From: Kiloniella majae
Lineage (GTDB): Bacteria > Pseudomonadota > Alphaproteobacteria > Kiloniellales > Kiloniellaceae
Assembly (NCBI RefSeq): GCF_002118315.1
Contig: NZ_MTSZ01000007.1
Location: forward strand, 1-64,000
DNA length: 64,000 nt
Direction: 5' to 3'
The notes under the pieces were generated by a model, which was not told the origin of the DNA, ran no database searches, and was given only the letters and a program-made list of their open reading frames with translations. A program made the position numbers and the translations under genes. Within the stretch, counting starts at the first letter, position 1. Every line of letters begins with the position of its first letter. Below are positions 53,024-62,915 of this stretch, in pieces.

Positions 53024-54373
53024 TTAAACTGCTTGCGAGTAAGTCATCTCTCTTGATCCATGATACTCGTCAAACAAGGCGCAGACGGATCTGACCAAGG
53101 CTCTGGCATCATGTTCTACAGAAATAACACCACCTTGATATCGTGCAACTTTATCATCGATAAAGCTTTTTAAAGCTCTGATTTCGTAGTCAAACTCATC
53201 GATTGAGCTTTGAAAGCTATCGCAGATATCATTGAGGTCAACTTCATGATAGCACATAAGTTGCTCTATAATCGCGGCCCGCAATTTGTCCTGACCTTTG
53301 AAGGGAATGGATTTGGCGACGGCAAAATTTCCACTGTCAATCGCGGCCCGATAGTTTCTGATGGCAACGATATTCTGAACAAAGCCGCTTGGAAGGGCAC
53401 CGATTGAAGATGCGCCAAAACCGATCATCGCGTCTGCCTTGTCTGTCGTATAACCTTGAAAATTACGTCTAAGTGTACCGTTCTTAAAAGCAACAGCCAT
53501 AGGATCGTCGGGTTTCGCAAAATGGTCCAGCCCAATCCTAACAAAACCATAACTTTGCAATAGCTCTGCGGCTGCTTCCTGTTGTTCAAATCTTTCGTTG
53601 AAGTCAGGGAGGACTTCTTCCGGAATAAGACGTTGGTGAGGCTTTAATGACGGTATGTGCGCATAGCCAAAGAGAGCGATGCGTTCCGGGGCCATGGTCA
53701 TGACCTGACGAATGGTTTCTAAAACTGATTCAACCGTTTGATAGGGAAGGCCATACATTAAATCCATGTTGATGCCGTGCACACCCTCTTCGTGCAGCCA
53801 TTTGGCAACCTTTGCGGTCTGTTCGATTGGCTGGATGCGATTGATGGCTCTTTGTACTTTATCCTGAACGTCTTGTACGCCAAGACTTGCACGGTTAACC
53901 CCACCCTGTGCCCAGGCTCTGATTGCTTCCTGGCTGATATCCCGCGGGTCAATTTCGACGGCGATCTCTGCATCACCCGTAAACGAGAAGGCGTCATTGA
54001 ATGTCTGGAAGAGTTCTTTGACGTCTTCCGGTTCCAGAATTGTCGGGCTGCCGCCGCCAAAATGCATATGGTTAACTGGGCGGCCTCGTCCCATAGCAGT
54101 TGCGGTCATCAGGATCTCTTTTTGTAAAGATCCCATGTACTCTTTTATTGGTTTATATTTTTGGGTGATCTTGGTGTGGCACCCGCAAAACCAGCAGAGG
54201 CTATCGCAATAGGGGATGTGAGAATACAGAGAAAGCGGCATCTCTTTTGGAATAGCCTGCAGCCAGTCCACATAAGTACTGTCCTCAAAGTCAGGCTTAA
54301 AGAGATGGGCCGTGGGGTAGCTCGTATATCGAGGAACCCCTTTGTCGTATTTTTGTATGATCTCTGTTTTCAT
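53024..54373 (-). CDS. hemN: Oxygen-independent coproporphyrinogen III oxidase
   Basis: A 449-residue radical SAM enzyme for anaerobic haem synthesis. The N terminus KYDKGVPRYTSYPTA is diagnostic of HemN proper rather than HemW. The 4Fe-4S cysteines are Cys56, Cys60 and Cys63 (YCDSLCWFCGCH). GGGSPT and the ALFGYAHIPSLKPHQ segment are present. No Shine-Dalgarno sequence lies before the ATG. An FNR-type site is centred 45 nt upstream; if placed at -41.5, the mRNA would be almost leaderless. It lies between cytochrome c and nnrS genes on the same strand. Confidence 0.96.
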   Translation of the reverse strand: MKTEIIQKYDKGVPRYTSYPTAHLFKPDFEDSTYVDWLQAIPKEMPLSLYSHIPYCDSLCWFCGCHTKITQKYKPIKEYMGSLQKEILMTATAMGRGRPVNHMHFGGGSPTILEPEDVKELFQTFNDAFSFTGDAEIAVEIDPRDISQEAIRAWAQGGVNRASLGVQDVQDKVQRAINRIQPIEQTAKVAKWLHEEGVHGINMDLMYGLPYQTVESVLETIRQVMTMAPERIALFGYAHIPSLKPHQRLIPEEVLPDFNERFEQQEAAAELLQSYGFVRIGLDHFAKPDDPMAVAFKNGTLRRNFQGYTTDKADAMIGFGASSIGALPSGFVQNIVAIRNYRAAIDSGNFAVAKSIPFKGQDKLRAAIIEQLMCYHEVDLNDICDSFQSSIDEFDYEIRALKSFIDDKVARYQGGVISVEHDARALVRSVCALFDEYHGSREMTYSQAV

Positions 54374-54410
54374 AAGCTATGAAATAACTGAACACCCGCA
54401 TGTGATCCTT

Positions 54411-54424
54411 GATTTATGTCAAGA
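54411..54424 (-). promoter_or_regulatory. FNR/Dnr-type binding site upstream of hemN
   Basis: TTGATTTATGTCAA matches the FNR consensus TTGAT-N4-ATCAA at 9 of 10 defined positions; GTCAA in the second half is also used by FNR/Dnr/FixK relatives. It is centred 45 nt before the hemN start codon, where low-oxygen control is expected. Confidence 0.75.
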
Positions 54425-54482
54425 GAGGTCATAGAGGTTTGCGCATCAAGCCTATGGGTAAATTCATCGGGCAGATTTATCA

Positions 54483-54512
54483 GACAAAACTTACTGGGAC
54501 AAAACTTACTGG
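54483..54512. repeat. 15-bp tandem duplication at the cytochrome c stop
   Basis: The unit GACAAAACTTACTGG occurs twice in a row (54483-54497 and 54498-54512). The second copy includes the TAA stop codon of the cytochrome c gene, read on the minus strand, so the duplication adds a second stop-like copy just downstream. Confidence 0.85.
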
Positions 54513-55042
54513 GATAGGGCTGCAGTATCTTTGTCTGTTATATTTTTCTGGCGTTGGCGAATTTCATTCGGCCACTTGCTTTTTATGAATTCCAGAGCCG
54601 CAATTATTTCTTTATCGCTCAACACGCCTTCGAAGGCTGGCATGTTGCTATTAAATCCTTTGGGTGCAATCGATGTACCACCGAATTTGGTTATGTGAAA
54701 CAATAAGCGATCGGGATGATGCCAAGTGTGTCCATCTTGATTATGAGGCGGGGCAGGTAAAGATCCGTCTGCTTTTGGACTCCGCCAGTTGGCTTCCCCC
54801 TCAAGCGTTATACCGTGGCAAGAAGCGCAGTTCTGCAAATATAAACTTTCTCCGCTGATACCATTCGAAACACTATTTATATCAGAAGCAGAATTGGTGT
54901 TGGCTATTCCTTGTTGGTGAAATGGTTTTGAGTCATGGAAAATAAAATAACTCCCGGCTATGATAGCTGTTACAGCTAAGAGGAGCACTTTGTATCGCGA
55001 GATAAACTTGCGTTGGAAAGATGCCCAAAAATTAAAGATCAT
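54506..55042 (-). CDS. Membrane-anchored class I cytochrome c
   Basis: A 178-residue protein with an N-terminal transmembrane anchor (about 18-35) and one cytochrome c domain. Haem attaches at CASCH (Cys72, Cys75, His76); the likely distal ligand is Met134 in [10 protein letters not shown] His-rich stretch (HTWHHP) lies between them. It is upstream of hemN on the same strand (132-nt gap) and near nnrS, so it may serve low-oxygen or nitrogen-oxide respiration. It resembles c-type subunits such as those near copper and NO-related proteins. Confidence 0.88.
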   Translation of the reverse strand: MIFNFWASFQRKFISRYKVLLLAVTAIIAGSYFIFHDSKPFHQQGIANTNSASDINSVSNGISGESLYLQNCASCHGITLEGEANWRSPKADGSLPAPPHNQDGHTWHHPDRLLFHITKFGGTSIAPKGFNSNMPAFEGVLSDKEIIAALEFIKSKWPNEIRQRQKNITDKDTAALSQ

Positions 55043-55346
55043 TTTGATAATTCTCGTTAACCTAAACAGAAGTGCGTGTAGATACTTTTAAATGTTCCTC
55101 CTACTGTAAGCTCAAGAGAAGAAATTAACTTCATTACTATTAGTGAATGATAATAGTAAACTTAACTTATTCTTATTTTTGCGTTGCAGCATATATTGAT
55201 TTTTATCTCTAAAGAGCTAACTTAAATAAGCAGAATACAAGTAGATGAGAAGGCTTGGTTATTTATTGGATCACAAGTGGTCTTGTTATAGATGAACAGA
55301 AGAAAGCCCCATCTGGAGAGAAGCATACCAGCAAGAGGAGAATAAA
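55043..55346. other. Divergent intergenic region upstream of acnA
   Basis: A 304-nt AT-rich gap between the divergent cytochrome c gene and acnA. No strong palindrome or RNA structure was found. The right end holds the AGAGGAGAA ribosome site that decides the TTG start of acnA. Confidence 0.5.
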
Positions 55347-58025
55347 TTGGCTCTTGGTAAGGATACCCTGAATACCCGTCGCCAGCTCACCGCAAATGGC
55401 AAGACATATGATTATTATAGCCTCGAGGAAGCTTCCAAGACACTCGGTGATATTTCCCGTCTCCCTTTTTCCCTTAAAGTTTTGTTAGAAAACCTGTTGC
55501 GGTTTGAAGATGATCGCAGTGTTAAGGTTGATGACATCAAAGCGATGGCCGGATGGTTGAAAAACCGTACATCAGATAGTGAAATTGCCTATCGCCCCGC
55601 ACGTGTTCTTATGCAGGACTTTACAGGGGTTCCAGCTGTAGTTGATTTGGCAGCTATGCGCCAGGCAATGGTTGAAATGGGCGGAGATCCGAAGAAGATC
55701 AACCCTCTTTCTCCTGTTGATCTCGTTATTGATCATTCTGTAATGGTCGATTCATTCGGCGGTGCAGATTCATTCCAGAAAAACGTTGATCTGGAGTTTG
55801 AGCGTAACGGAGAACGCTATTCTTTCCTACGCTGGGGGCAAACGGCTTTTGATAATTTCCGCGTTGTCCCCCCCGGAACAGGTATTTGCCATCAGGTGAA
55901 CCTTGAAAATCTTGCACAGGTAGTGTGGACCAAAGAAGAGAATGGCGCGACGATTGCCTACCCTGATACTTTGGTGGGGACTGATTCCCATACAACTATG
56001 GTCAATGGTCTTTCCGTGCTTGGTTGGGGTGTCGGCGGTATCGAAGCGGAAGCTGCAATGCTGGGACAGCCCGTATCTATGGTGATTCCAGAAGTTGTCG
56101 GTATGAAACTTACGGGCAAGATGAAAGAGGGAACAACAGCGACGGACTTGGTTTTGACCGTGACTGAAATTCTTCGTGCCCATGGTGTTGTTGGTAAATT
56201 CGTTGAGTTCTATGGCGCAGGTCTTGATAATTTGACGTTGGCTGATCAGGCGACAATCGCAAACATGGCGCCGGAATACGGGGCGACCTGTGGTTTCTTC
56301 CCGATTGATGAAGAAACGATCCGGTATCTGAGCTTTACCTGTCGTGATGCTGATCGTGTTGCCTTGGTCGAAGCATATGCCAAGGCACAAGGTATGTGGC
56401 GGGAAACAAACACCCCGGATCCGATCTTTACGTCTTCACTTGAACTTGATCTTTCTACTGTCGAGCCTAGTCTCGCTGGACCAAAGCGTCCACAGGATCG
56501 TATTTCACTCAGCAATCTTGCACCAAAATCTATTGAGCTGATCAAGGAAGCTTTGGGTGATAAGGCAGGTGATAAATCCCCTGTTGAAGGTAAAGATTAT
56601 GAACTGAGTAATGGCGATGTGATGATTGCAGCCATTACCAGTTGTACCAACACGTCGAACCCTTCTGTGCTTATTGGTGCAGGCCTTGTGGCGAAAAAAG
56701 CTGTTGAACTGGGCCTAACTTCGAAGCCTTGGGTGAAAACATCATTGGCACCCGGGTCGCAGGTTGTGACTGATTATCTCGAAAAAGCTGGGCTTCAGGA
56801 TTATCTCAATCAAATTGGTTTTGATCTCGTTGGGTATGGTTGTACGACCTGTATCGGGAACTCTGGCCCGCTTGCGGATGAGCATATAGAAGCAATTGAT
56901 AACAAAGAGTTACAAGTTGCGGCAGTTCTGTCCGGTAACCGTAATTTTGAAGGCCGGGTTAGCCCGCAGACACGTTTGAACTATCTGGCGTCGCCGCCTC
57001 TTGTTGTTGCGTATGCCTTGGCTGGAAACGTGACAATTGACCTTTTGAACGATCCAATTGGTCAAGGTAAAGATGGTCAGGATGTTTATCTGAAAGACAT
57101 CTGGCCGACTTCACAGGAGATACAGGAAATTTCTAACGTTGCGCTAACACCGGAAATGTTCAAAGAGCGTTATGACAACGTTTTTGAAGGCCCTCAGCAG
57201 TGGAAAGAAATCGAAACTGCGACTGGTCTGACTTATGACTGGAATGATCAAAGTACATATGTTCAGTATCCGCCATTCTTCCAAGGGATGAGTAGAGAAG
57301 CTGATGATTTCAGTGATGTCGCTGGCGCTCGCCCGTTACTCGTTCTCGCTGATAATATCACAACTGACCACATCTCTCCTGCGGGTGCGATCAAAGCTGA
57401 TAGTCCTGGCGGGGAATATCTGACAGGTCATCAAGTGCGTCCGGTTGACTTCAACTCTTACGGATCTCGTCGTGGTAACCACGAAGTTATGATGCGGGGG
57501 ACCTTTGCCAACATTCGTATCAAAAACGAAATGGTCCCGGGGACAGAAGGCGGCTTCTCTAAATACAAGGGCGAAGTTATGCCAGTGTATGATGCTGCCA
57601 TGAAGTACATAGATGACGGAACGCCGTTGGTTGTTTTTGGCGGTAAGGAATATGGCATGGGATCTTCCCGTGACTGGGCCGCCAAGGGTACTCGTTTATT
57701 AGGTGTTAAGGCTGTTATTGTTGAAAGTTTTGAGCGTATTCACCGTTCCAACCTTGTGTTCATGGGTGTTCTACCACTTGTCTTTAAAGATGGTGTAACC
57801 CGCGAAACGCTGGGAATTACAGGTGATGAAACGATTGATATCTCTGGTATCGAGAATGGTATTACGCCGGGAATGGATGTTGATTGTCGTATCAGCCGTC
57901 CAGATGGTTCTGTTGAAAATATCAAACTAACGTGCCGCATTGATACCGCCGATGAGGTCGAATACTTCCGCCATGGCGGTATTCTTCATTACGTACTGCG
58001 TAATCTGATGAACGACGCTGTATAA
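55347..58025 (+). CDS. acnA: Aconitate hydratase A
   Basis: An 892-residue aconitase that interconverts citrate and isocitrate. The 4Fe-4S ligands are Cys433 (SCTNTSNP), Cys499 and Cys502 ([12 protein letters not shown]), matching E. coli AcnA Cys435, 501 and 504. Substrate motifs [11 protein letters not shown] and the late SSRDWAAKG are present. The start codon is TTG: GAGGAG lies 6 nt before it, the protein then begins [12 protein letters not shown], and no ATG fits. A TTG start would lower translation. It has its own terminator. Confidence 0.97.
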   Translation: MALGKDTLNTRRQLTANGKTYDYYSLEEASKTLGDISRLPFSLKVLLENLLRFEDDRSVKVDDIKAMAGWLKNRTSDSEIAYRPARVLMQDFTGVPAVVDLAAMRQAMVEMGGDPKKINPLSPVDLVIDHSVMVDSFGGADSFQKNVDLEFERNGERYSFLRWGQTAFDNFRVVPPGTGICHQVNLENLAQVVWTKEENGATIAYPDTLVGTDSHTTMVNGLSVLGWGVGGIEAEAAMLGQPVSMVIPEVVGMKLTGKMKEGTTATDLVLTVTEILRAHGVVGKFVEFYGAGLDNLTLADQATIANMAPEYGATCGFFPIDEETIRYLSFTCRDADRVALVEAYAKAQGMWRETNTPDPIFTSSLELDLSTVEPSLAGPKRPQDRISLSNLAPKSIELIKEALGDKAGDKSPVEGKDYELSNGDVMIAAITSCTNTSNPSVLIGAGLVAKKAVELGLTSKPWVKTSLAPGSQVVTDYLEKAGLQDYLNQIGFDLVGYGCTTCIGNSGPLADEHIEAIDNKELQVAAVLSGNRNFEGRVSPQTRLNYLASPPLVVAYALAGNVTIDLLNDPIGQGKDGQDVYLKDIWPTSQEIQEISNVALTPEMFKERYDNVFEGPQQWKEIETATGLTYDWNDQSTYVQYPPFFQGMSREADDFSDVAGARPLLVLADNITTDHISPAGAIKADSPGGEYLTGHQVRPVDFNSYGSRRGNHEVMMRGTFANIRIKNEMVPGTEGGFSKYKGEVMPVYDAAMKYIDDGTPLVVFGGKEYGMGSSRDWAAKGTRLLGVKAVIVESFERIHRSNLVFMGVLPLVFKDGVTRETLGITGDETIDISGIENGITPGMDVDCRISRPDGSVENIKLTCRIDTADEVEYFRHGGILHYVLRNLMNDAV

Positions 58026-58059
58026 GGTCGTTTTCATATGTGCCAATGTATCGTGCGAG

Positions 58060-58088
58060 AAAGGCAGTCCAAATGGACTGCCTTTTTT
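58060..58088 (+). terminator. Intrinsic terminator of acnA
   Basis: An 11-bp stem AAAGGCAGTCC / GGACTGCCTTT around AAAT is followed by further Ts (six in a row in all). It begins 35 nt after the acnA stop. Confidence 0.92.
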
Positions 58089-58169
58089 CTTGGCGAGTGA
58101 TGGTCAGTATGAGACTCGCGGTCTATGATCTAAAGAATTTCAATCTTCTTCTGTCTTACGACTGACTTT

Positions 58170-59438
58170 ATGACAATGCGAAGTGTTGCTGTTAGTGATC
58201 TAGAAAAGATATTCAAATCAGAGTCTGGTCGTGTTTTGGCTACTCTGGTGAGGATATTCCGCGATCTTGATCTGGCGGAAGAAACTCTGCAGGAAAGTTT
58301 TTCGGCCGCATTGGTGACATGGCGACAAAACGGTATTCCTGATAACCCTTACGGGTGGTTGGTATCTGCTGGTAAATTTAAAGCTATTGATACAATACGG
58401 CGATCTGATCATGGCAAAACTTTACTGAAAGATCTTCATCTTCATCGCGAGGCAGGGAAACCTATTGATCTGGAAGCTGAATATATCGAAAAACATTTGG
58501 TTCATGACGATCAACTAAGGTTGATCTTCCTTTGTTGTCATCCTCGATTATCTATGGAAGCGCGTATCTCTCTTAGTTTGAGAGAGTTATGTGGCTTAAG
58601 CACAAAAGAAATAGCTCGTGGGTTTTTGACGACGCCAGAGAATATAAAAAAGAGAATTTCCAGAGCAAAAAACCTGATTAAAGACGAAAAAATACCATAT
58701 GAAATTCCGGATAAAGATCATCTTGATGAACGTGTGAATACTGTCCTTCAAGTTATTTATCTGATTTACAACGAAGCTTATTCTGTTCTTCATTCCAAAG
58801 ACCAAAATCGGCAAGCTTTGGTGTATCAGGCTCTTTATCTGTCTCGAAAGCTGGTCGAATTATTACCTTCTTCTGAAACTTACGGTCTTTTGGCACTGGT
58901 GCTGATTCAAGAATCTCGTCAGGCCGCGAGAATGACCAATCAAGGTGATATCATTCCACTGGAATATCAGGATAGGTCTCTATGGGATCAAAAAATGATT
59001 GATGAAGGTCGGGGGCTTATTCATCAGGCTGTGATGTCTGGCCGATTGGGGATATATAGCCTTCAGGCTGCGATTGCTTCTGTTCATGCCGTGGCTGATT
59101 CAACGCAAAGCACCCGATGGGATTTGATTGTTGGATATTATGACTTACTGTTGTCTATCCATAATTCGCCCGTGATTGAATTGAATCGCGCTATTGCAAT
59201 AGGTATGAAAGACGGGCCCGGGACGGCGTTGAAAATTCTTATGAATTTACGCAATGACCCAAAGCTATCTTCATATCATATCCTCTATTCTACAGAGGCA
59301 GAATTTGCAAAGCAGTTAGGGCTGCATGATCAGGCATCCAAAGCTTATCAGCGTGCGATAAAGCTTGCTTCCAATGCGGCAGATATAAAATACTTGCAGC
59401 AACAACTTGATGCCATGCAGGGATTTCTGCACAACTAA
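58170..59438 (+). CDS. ECF42-type RNA polymerase sigma factor with C-terminal TPR-like domain
   Basis: A 422-residue ECF sigma factor. Region 2 (about 15-85; LDLAEETLQESFSAAL, NPYGWLVSAGKFKAID) and region 4 (about 120-180; LSLRELCGLSTKEIARGFLT) are followed by a long helical C-terminal extension (about 190-420) with TPR-like repeats. This architecture and a downstream YciI/DGPF gene define the ECF42 group, which has no anti-sigma factor and appears to be controlled by the extension. No ribosome site decides between Met1 and Met3. Confidence 0.93.
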   Translation: MTMRSVAVSDLEKIFKSESGRVLATLVRIFRDLDLAEETLQESFSAALVTWRQNGIPDNPYGWLVSAGKFKAIDTIRRSDHGKTLLKDLHLHREAGKPIDLEAEYIEKHLVHDDQLRLIFLCCHPRLSMEARISLSLRELCGLSTKEIARGFLTTPENIKKRISRAKNLIKDEKIPYEIPDKDHLDERVNTVLQVIYLIYNEAYSVLHSKDQNRQALVYQALYLSRKLVELLPSSETYGLLALVLIQESRQAARMTNQGDIIPLEYQDRSLWDQKMIDEGRGLIHQAVMSGRLGIYSLQAAIASVHAVADSTQSTRWDLIVGYYDLLLSIHNSPVIELNRAIAIGMKDGPGTALKILMNLRNDPKLSSYHILYSTEAEFAKQLGLHDQASKAYQRAIKLASNAADIKYLQQQLDAMQGFLHN

Positions 59439-59536
59439 TGTCCCTATTACCTTTTCCCAATCGACTATATGCTGATAGCCAGGAAGTTTACTGTGTCTAT
59501 CGTTTTAAAAATTGAACGATTAAAAGGAATAAACTG

Positions 59537-59893
59537 ATGCAATTCTTTGTGTATTTCACGATGACAGAAGGAAAGAGAATGAACCCGCCGACCCCGGAAG
59601 GTATGGCAGAAATGGGACGGTTCATGGAAGAGTCTTTTGAATCTGGGATCATTGTTTCAACGGGAAAGTTGTCGCAAGAGGTTATTCAGGTCGAGTTGGC
59701 GGAGGGAGAATTTTCTATTTCTGATGGGCCTTTTATTGAAGGAAAAGAGCTAATCCCTGGCTTTACTGTTATTGAAACACAAAGTGAAGAAGAAGCCATT
59801 GCCTGGGGAAAGAGATTACGGAAGTGCATGGGCGATGGGGTTCTTAGGCTGTCACAGTTATCCGGGACGAGCTCTAAAGATATGAAAGCTTGA
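59537..59893 (+). CDS. YciI/DGPF-domain protein, ECF42 partner
   Basis: A 118-residue YCII-fold protein. The ISDGPFIEGKELIPGF segment is the DGPF motif for which the family is named; MQFFVYFTMTEG at the N terminus is typical. AAAAGGA lies just before the ATG. It is 98 nt downstream of the ECF42 sigma gene; DGPF genes are the usual targets and partners of ECF42 factors. Enzymatic activity is unknown. Confidence 0.9.
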   Translation: MQFFVYFTMTEGKRMNPPTPEGMAEMGRFMEESFESGIIVSTGKLSQEVIQVELAEGEFSISDGPFIEGKELIPGFTVIETQSEEEAIAWGKRLRKCMGDGVLRLSQLSGTSSKDMKA

Positions 59894-59972
59894 TCACGGG
59901 GTCTCTCTTGCTCGCGCAAACTTGAAGTTGACGTGACTGGAGCTCTTGCTGAAAGAGGCATAGGCTTTGAAT

Positions 59973-60821
59973 ATGAAATATTTAAAGACTCTATTCAAAC
60001 GCCCGTTAGTGAAACTTGCTTTTGTTGCACTTGGCCTCTCTTCAGCTTGGGCATATATGGCCATAAGCGGGCCATCAGCCGAAGTTGTTCAGGCTGTGGA
60101 AAAACGGCTTGCTCAGGGACAGTTGGTAGCTCAGGCCGCCAATGTTGCGGGACTTTCCGAAACAGCACCTGTGGTTATTGAACTTTTTACGTCACAGGGC
60201 TGTAGCTCATGCCCACCAGCTGATGCGCTTTTAAGCGAGCTTGCTGATCAGCCGGGAATTATTGCACTATCGTACCATGTTGATTACTGGGACTACATTG
60301 GATGGAAAGATCCTTTCTCAAGCCCGGAAGCAACCCAGCGACAGCGTGATTATGGTTCAAGCTTGTCATTACGGTATGTTTATACACCACAGTTGGTTAT
60401 TGATGGTCGTAGGGAGCTGGTGGGGTCGCGACGGGGCGATGTTTTACTCGGAATAGAAGAAGCTGCAAAAGCGGGCAAAGCTGTATCTCTATCTATTGCA
60501 GGTAACACTTTGTCTGAACCAACAGTGAGTTTTGGCAAAGAGCTTCCGCTGGAAGGATCAGCTACCTTGTGGGTGGCCGTTTTTGACGAGCAGCATGAGA
60601 CAGAAATTCAACGTGGCGAGAACAAAGGGCTGTTTATGGTCAACAAGCACGTTGTTCGTGGATTTGAACGTGCCGCTGAATGGAATGGTACAGATGCCTC
60701 GGTTTCGTTTAATTTTGCCTCACTTGGATTGTCACCAAAAGATGGTTATGCCCTGTTGTTACAAGATGGTATCGGCGGTGCAATTCTTGGGGCTGTTTTA
60801 CATGAGAGCAACCCAGGTTAA
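59973..60821 (+). CDS. DUF1223 thioredoxin-like exported protein
   Basis: A 282-residue protein with an N-terminal hydrophobic segment (about 13-30), then a DUF1223 domain: VVIELFTSQGCSSCPPADALL with a CSSC pair, HVDYWDYIGWKDPF and YTPQLVIDGRRELVGSR. The fold is thioredoxin-like, with CSSC where thioredoxins have CGPC. Its function is unknown. The ATG at 59973 is preferred over a TTG 6 nt upstream. It lies 79 nt after the YciI gene and may be part of the same regulon. It has an unusually long signal or anchor region (about 60 residues before the domain). Confidence 0.88.
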   Translation: MKYLKTLFKRPLVKLAFVALGLSSAWAYMAISGPSAEVVQAVEKRLAQGQLVAQAANVAGLSETAPVVIELFTSQGCSSCPPADALLSELADQPGIIALSYHVDYWDYIGWKDPFSSPEATQRQRDYGSSLSLRYVYTPQLVIDGRRELVGSRRGDVLLGIEEAAKAGKAVSLSIAGNTLSEPTVSFGKELPLEGSATLWVAVFDEQHETEIQRGENKGLFMVNKHVVRGFERAAEWNGTDASVSFNFASLGLSPKDGYALLLQDGIGGAILGAVLHESNPG

Positions 60822-60863
60822 TTTCTGTTCAGGCTAGGTTGGCTACCTTTACCTTGCGAATGA

Positions 60864-60895
60864 AAAAGGCGGTTGAGTAATCTCAACCGCCTTTT
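60864..60895. terminator. Bidirectional terminator between DUF1223 gene and htpG
   Basis: A perfect 14-bp stem AAAAGGCGGTTGAG / CTCAACCGCCTTTT with loop TAAT, A-rich on the left and T-rich on the right. It serves both convergent genes. Confidence 0.92.
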
Positions 60896-60922
60896 GATAC
60901 TATCTCGGATAGAGCTTGAATC

Positions 60923-62839
60923 TTATGAAAGACCCTTGCCCATAACACGGGACATGCGTTGTGCAAATGTCGCGGCATCGGATGGAATTTGTCCTTCGAG
61001 AATTCTCGCCTGATCCAGCAAGAGCCAGGCAATGTCTTCAAGCTCTTTGGCTGCGCCGTCTTCTTTGATCAGGGTAGAAAGACGTTTGACCAAATCATGT
61101 TTCGGATTGATTTCAAGGACCCGTTTACTGGCTTCATCGACTTGCTTGTGGCTCCGCAGAATGCGTTCCAGATGGATATCCATATCCCCTTCATCTGCGA
61201 CAAGACAGACAGCAGAGTCAGTCAGTCGCTCTGAGCTGCGGATATCTTTTACTTCCCCTTCCAGGGTTAGTTTCATATAGCCGAGCAGAGCACCGAGTTC
61301 TGCTTTGTCTTCTTCTTTATCTTTTGAAGAGTCATCTTTATCATCAGCACTGTCGATCTTGTTCAAATCGGCACCACCACGAGTAACAGATTTAAAGCCT
61401 TTGCCTTCGTACTCGTTAATGGATGTTACCCAGAATTCATCGACAGGGTCATGAAGAACAAGCACATCCACATCTTTGGCTTTGAAGCCTTCAATCTGTG
61501 GGCTGCGACGAAGTGCCTGCTCATCTTCACCAGAGATATAGTAGATATGCTCTTGACCCTCTTTCATGTTCTCGAGGTAATCTGCGAGGCTAATCCAGCT
61601 ATCTGTTTTGATGGATTTGAAACGACAGAGCTTTAAGAGCGCATCTTTCTGTGGCAGATCTTCGTAGAGTCCTTCTTTGAGGACAGAGCCAAAGTTTTCC
61701 CAGAATTTCAGATATTCTTCTTGCTCGTTCTCGGCTTTTTTATCGAGGATACCAAGGACACGTTTTACAATGCCGCCGCGAATCTTACGCAGCATTGGGT
61801 TGTCCTGTAGCATCTCACGACTAATGTTGAGCGGCAGGTCTTCTGAATCAATCACGCCTTTCAGGAAGCGCATGTAGGCGGGGATAAGCTCTTGGCAATC
61901 ATCCGTGATAAAGACGCGGCGGACATAAAGCTTTACGCCGTGTTTGCGATCTGGGTGGAAGAGATCAAAGGGTTTGCTGCCCGGAATGTAAAGAAGACCA
62001 GAATATTCCAGTACACCTTCTACACGGAAGTGTTCGCGTAACCACGGGTCGTCATAGGCATGGGCAACGTGATGATAAAACTCTTTGTACTGTTCGTCTG
62101 TTACATCGGATTTGCTCCGTGTCCAGATTGCAGACGCAGAGTTCAGAGTTTCCCATTCGCTATCATTCTCAATGCTGCCATCTTCGTTTTCTGCCAGTTC
62201 GTTTTCCGGGGACGCTTTTTTGAGACGGATTGGAATTGGAATGTGATCTGAATAGGTTTTGATGATGGTGCGAAGACGTAGCTCTTCACTAAATTCTTTT
62301 TGCTCTTCTTTTAGATGTAGCGTGATGGATGTTCCACGCACGGGTTTTTCAACTTCGGCAATAGTGAATTTACCTTTGCCGTCTGAATCCCACTGCCAGC
62401 CCTGATCTTCACCTGCACGACGGCTGGTAACGCTGACTTTGTCGGCTACCATATAACTGGAATAGAAACCAACACCGAACTGGCCGATCAGATTACTGCC
62501 GTCCTTGCTGCTTTCCATTTGTTCCATAAAGGCGCTGGTGCCGGAACGTGCGATGGTGCCGAGGTTATCAATAAGCTCCTGGCGGTTCATGCCAATGCCG
62601 TTATCGCTGATGGTGAGCGTGTTGGCATTTGAATCTATTTCCAAGTCGATCCTGAAATCGGGATCGTCTTTCATCAGGTCGCCATCAGTTACTGCCAAGT
62701 ACCGAAGTTTATCGCATGCATCAGACGCATTGGAAATGAGTTCGCGCAGGAATATTTCTTTATTGGAATAAAGCGAATGGGCCACAATGTCCAAGAGGCG
62801 AGAAACCTCGGCCTGGAAGGAAAGTTGTTCCTCAGACAT
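60923..62839 (-). CDS. htpG: Hsp90-family molecular chaperone HtpG
   Basis: A 638-residue ATP-dependent chaperone. The GHKL ATPase domain occupies about 1-220: FLRELISNASDACDKLRYL, DNGIGMNRQEL, GQFGVGFYSSY and GTSITLHL. The middle domain has SREMLQDNPMLRKI. The ATG at 62839 is chosen (a GTG 15 nt upstream overlaps the AAGG ribosome site). A heat-shock-type promoter and a hairpin lie upstream. Length is typical of bacterial HtpG. Confidence 0.97.
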   Translation of the reverse strand: MSEEQLSFQAEVSRLLDIVAHSLYSNKEIFLRELISNASDACDKLRYLAVTDGDLMKDDPDFRIDLEIDSNANTLTISDNGIGMNRQELIDNLGTIARSGTSAFMEQMESSKDGSNLIGQFGVGFYSSYMVADKVSVTSRRAGEDQGWQWDSDGKGKFTIAEVEKPVRGTSITLHLKEEQKEFSEELRLRTIIKTYSDHIPIPIRLKKASPENELAENEDGSIENDSEWETLNSASAIWTRSKSDVTDEQYKEFYHHVAHAYDDPWLREHFRVEGVLEYSGLLYIPGSKPFDLFHPDRKHGVKLYVRRVFITDDCQELIPAYMRFLKGVIDSEDLPLNISREMLQDNPMLRKIRGGIVKRVLGILDKKAENEQEEYLKFWENFGSVLKEGLYEDLPQKDALLKLCRFKSIKTDSWISLADYLENMKEGQEHIYYISGEDEQALRRSPQIEGFKAKDVDVLVLHDPVDEFWVTSINEYEGKGFKSVTRGGADLNKIDSADDKDDSSKDKEEDKAELGALLGYMKLTLEGEVKDIRSSERLTDSAVCLVADEGDMDIHLERILRSHKQVDEASKRVLEINPKHDLVKRLSTLIKEDGAAKELEDIAWLLLDQARILEGQIPSDAATFAQRMSRVMGKGLS

Positions 62840-62884
62840 GATTGTATAATCCACCTTTTAACTAGTCGAAGTAATATTGCTAAT

Positions 62885-62907
62885 CTCTTGGTTACTTGTA
62901 ACAAGAG
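62885..62907 (-). repeat. Hairpin at the 5' end of the predicted htpG mRNA
   Basis: CTCTTG-TTAC / GTAA-CAAGAG pair with one bulged base and a 2-nt loop, 10 bp in all. It begins at the expected transcript start and lies 46-68 nt before the htpG ATG. It could protect the mRNA end or be part of a temperature-sensitive structure. Confidence 0.55.
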
Positions 62908-62915
62908 CAAAAGAC

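Noticed and set aside
55827-56390. 187-residue open frame antisense to acnA
   Set aside because: Shadow of acnA; rich in Cys and His by chance of codon complement, with no organised motif.
58145-58170. Shared TGTCT--CG motif before the ECF42 gene and the YciI gene as an ECF42 promoter
   Set aside because: Before the sigma gene the motif ends too close to the ATG to act as a -35 element, so the match is probably chance.
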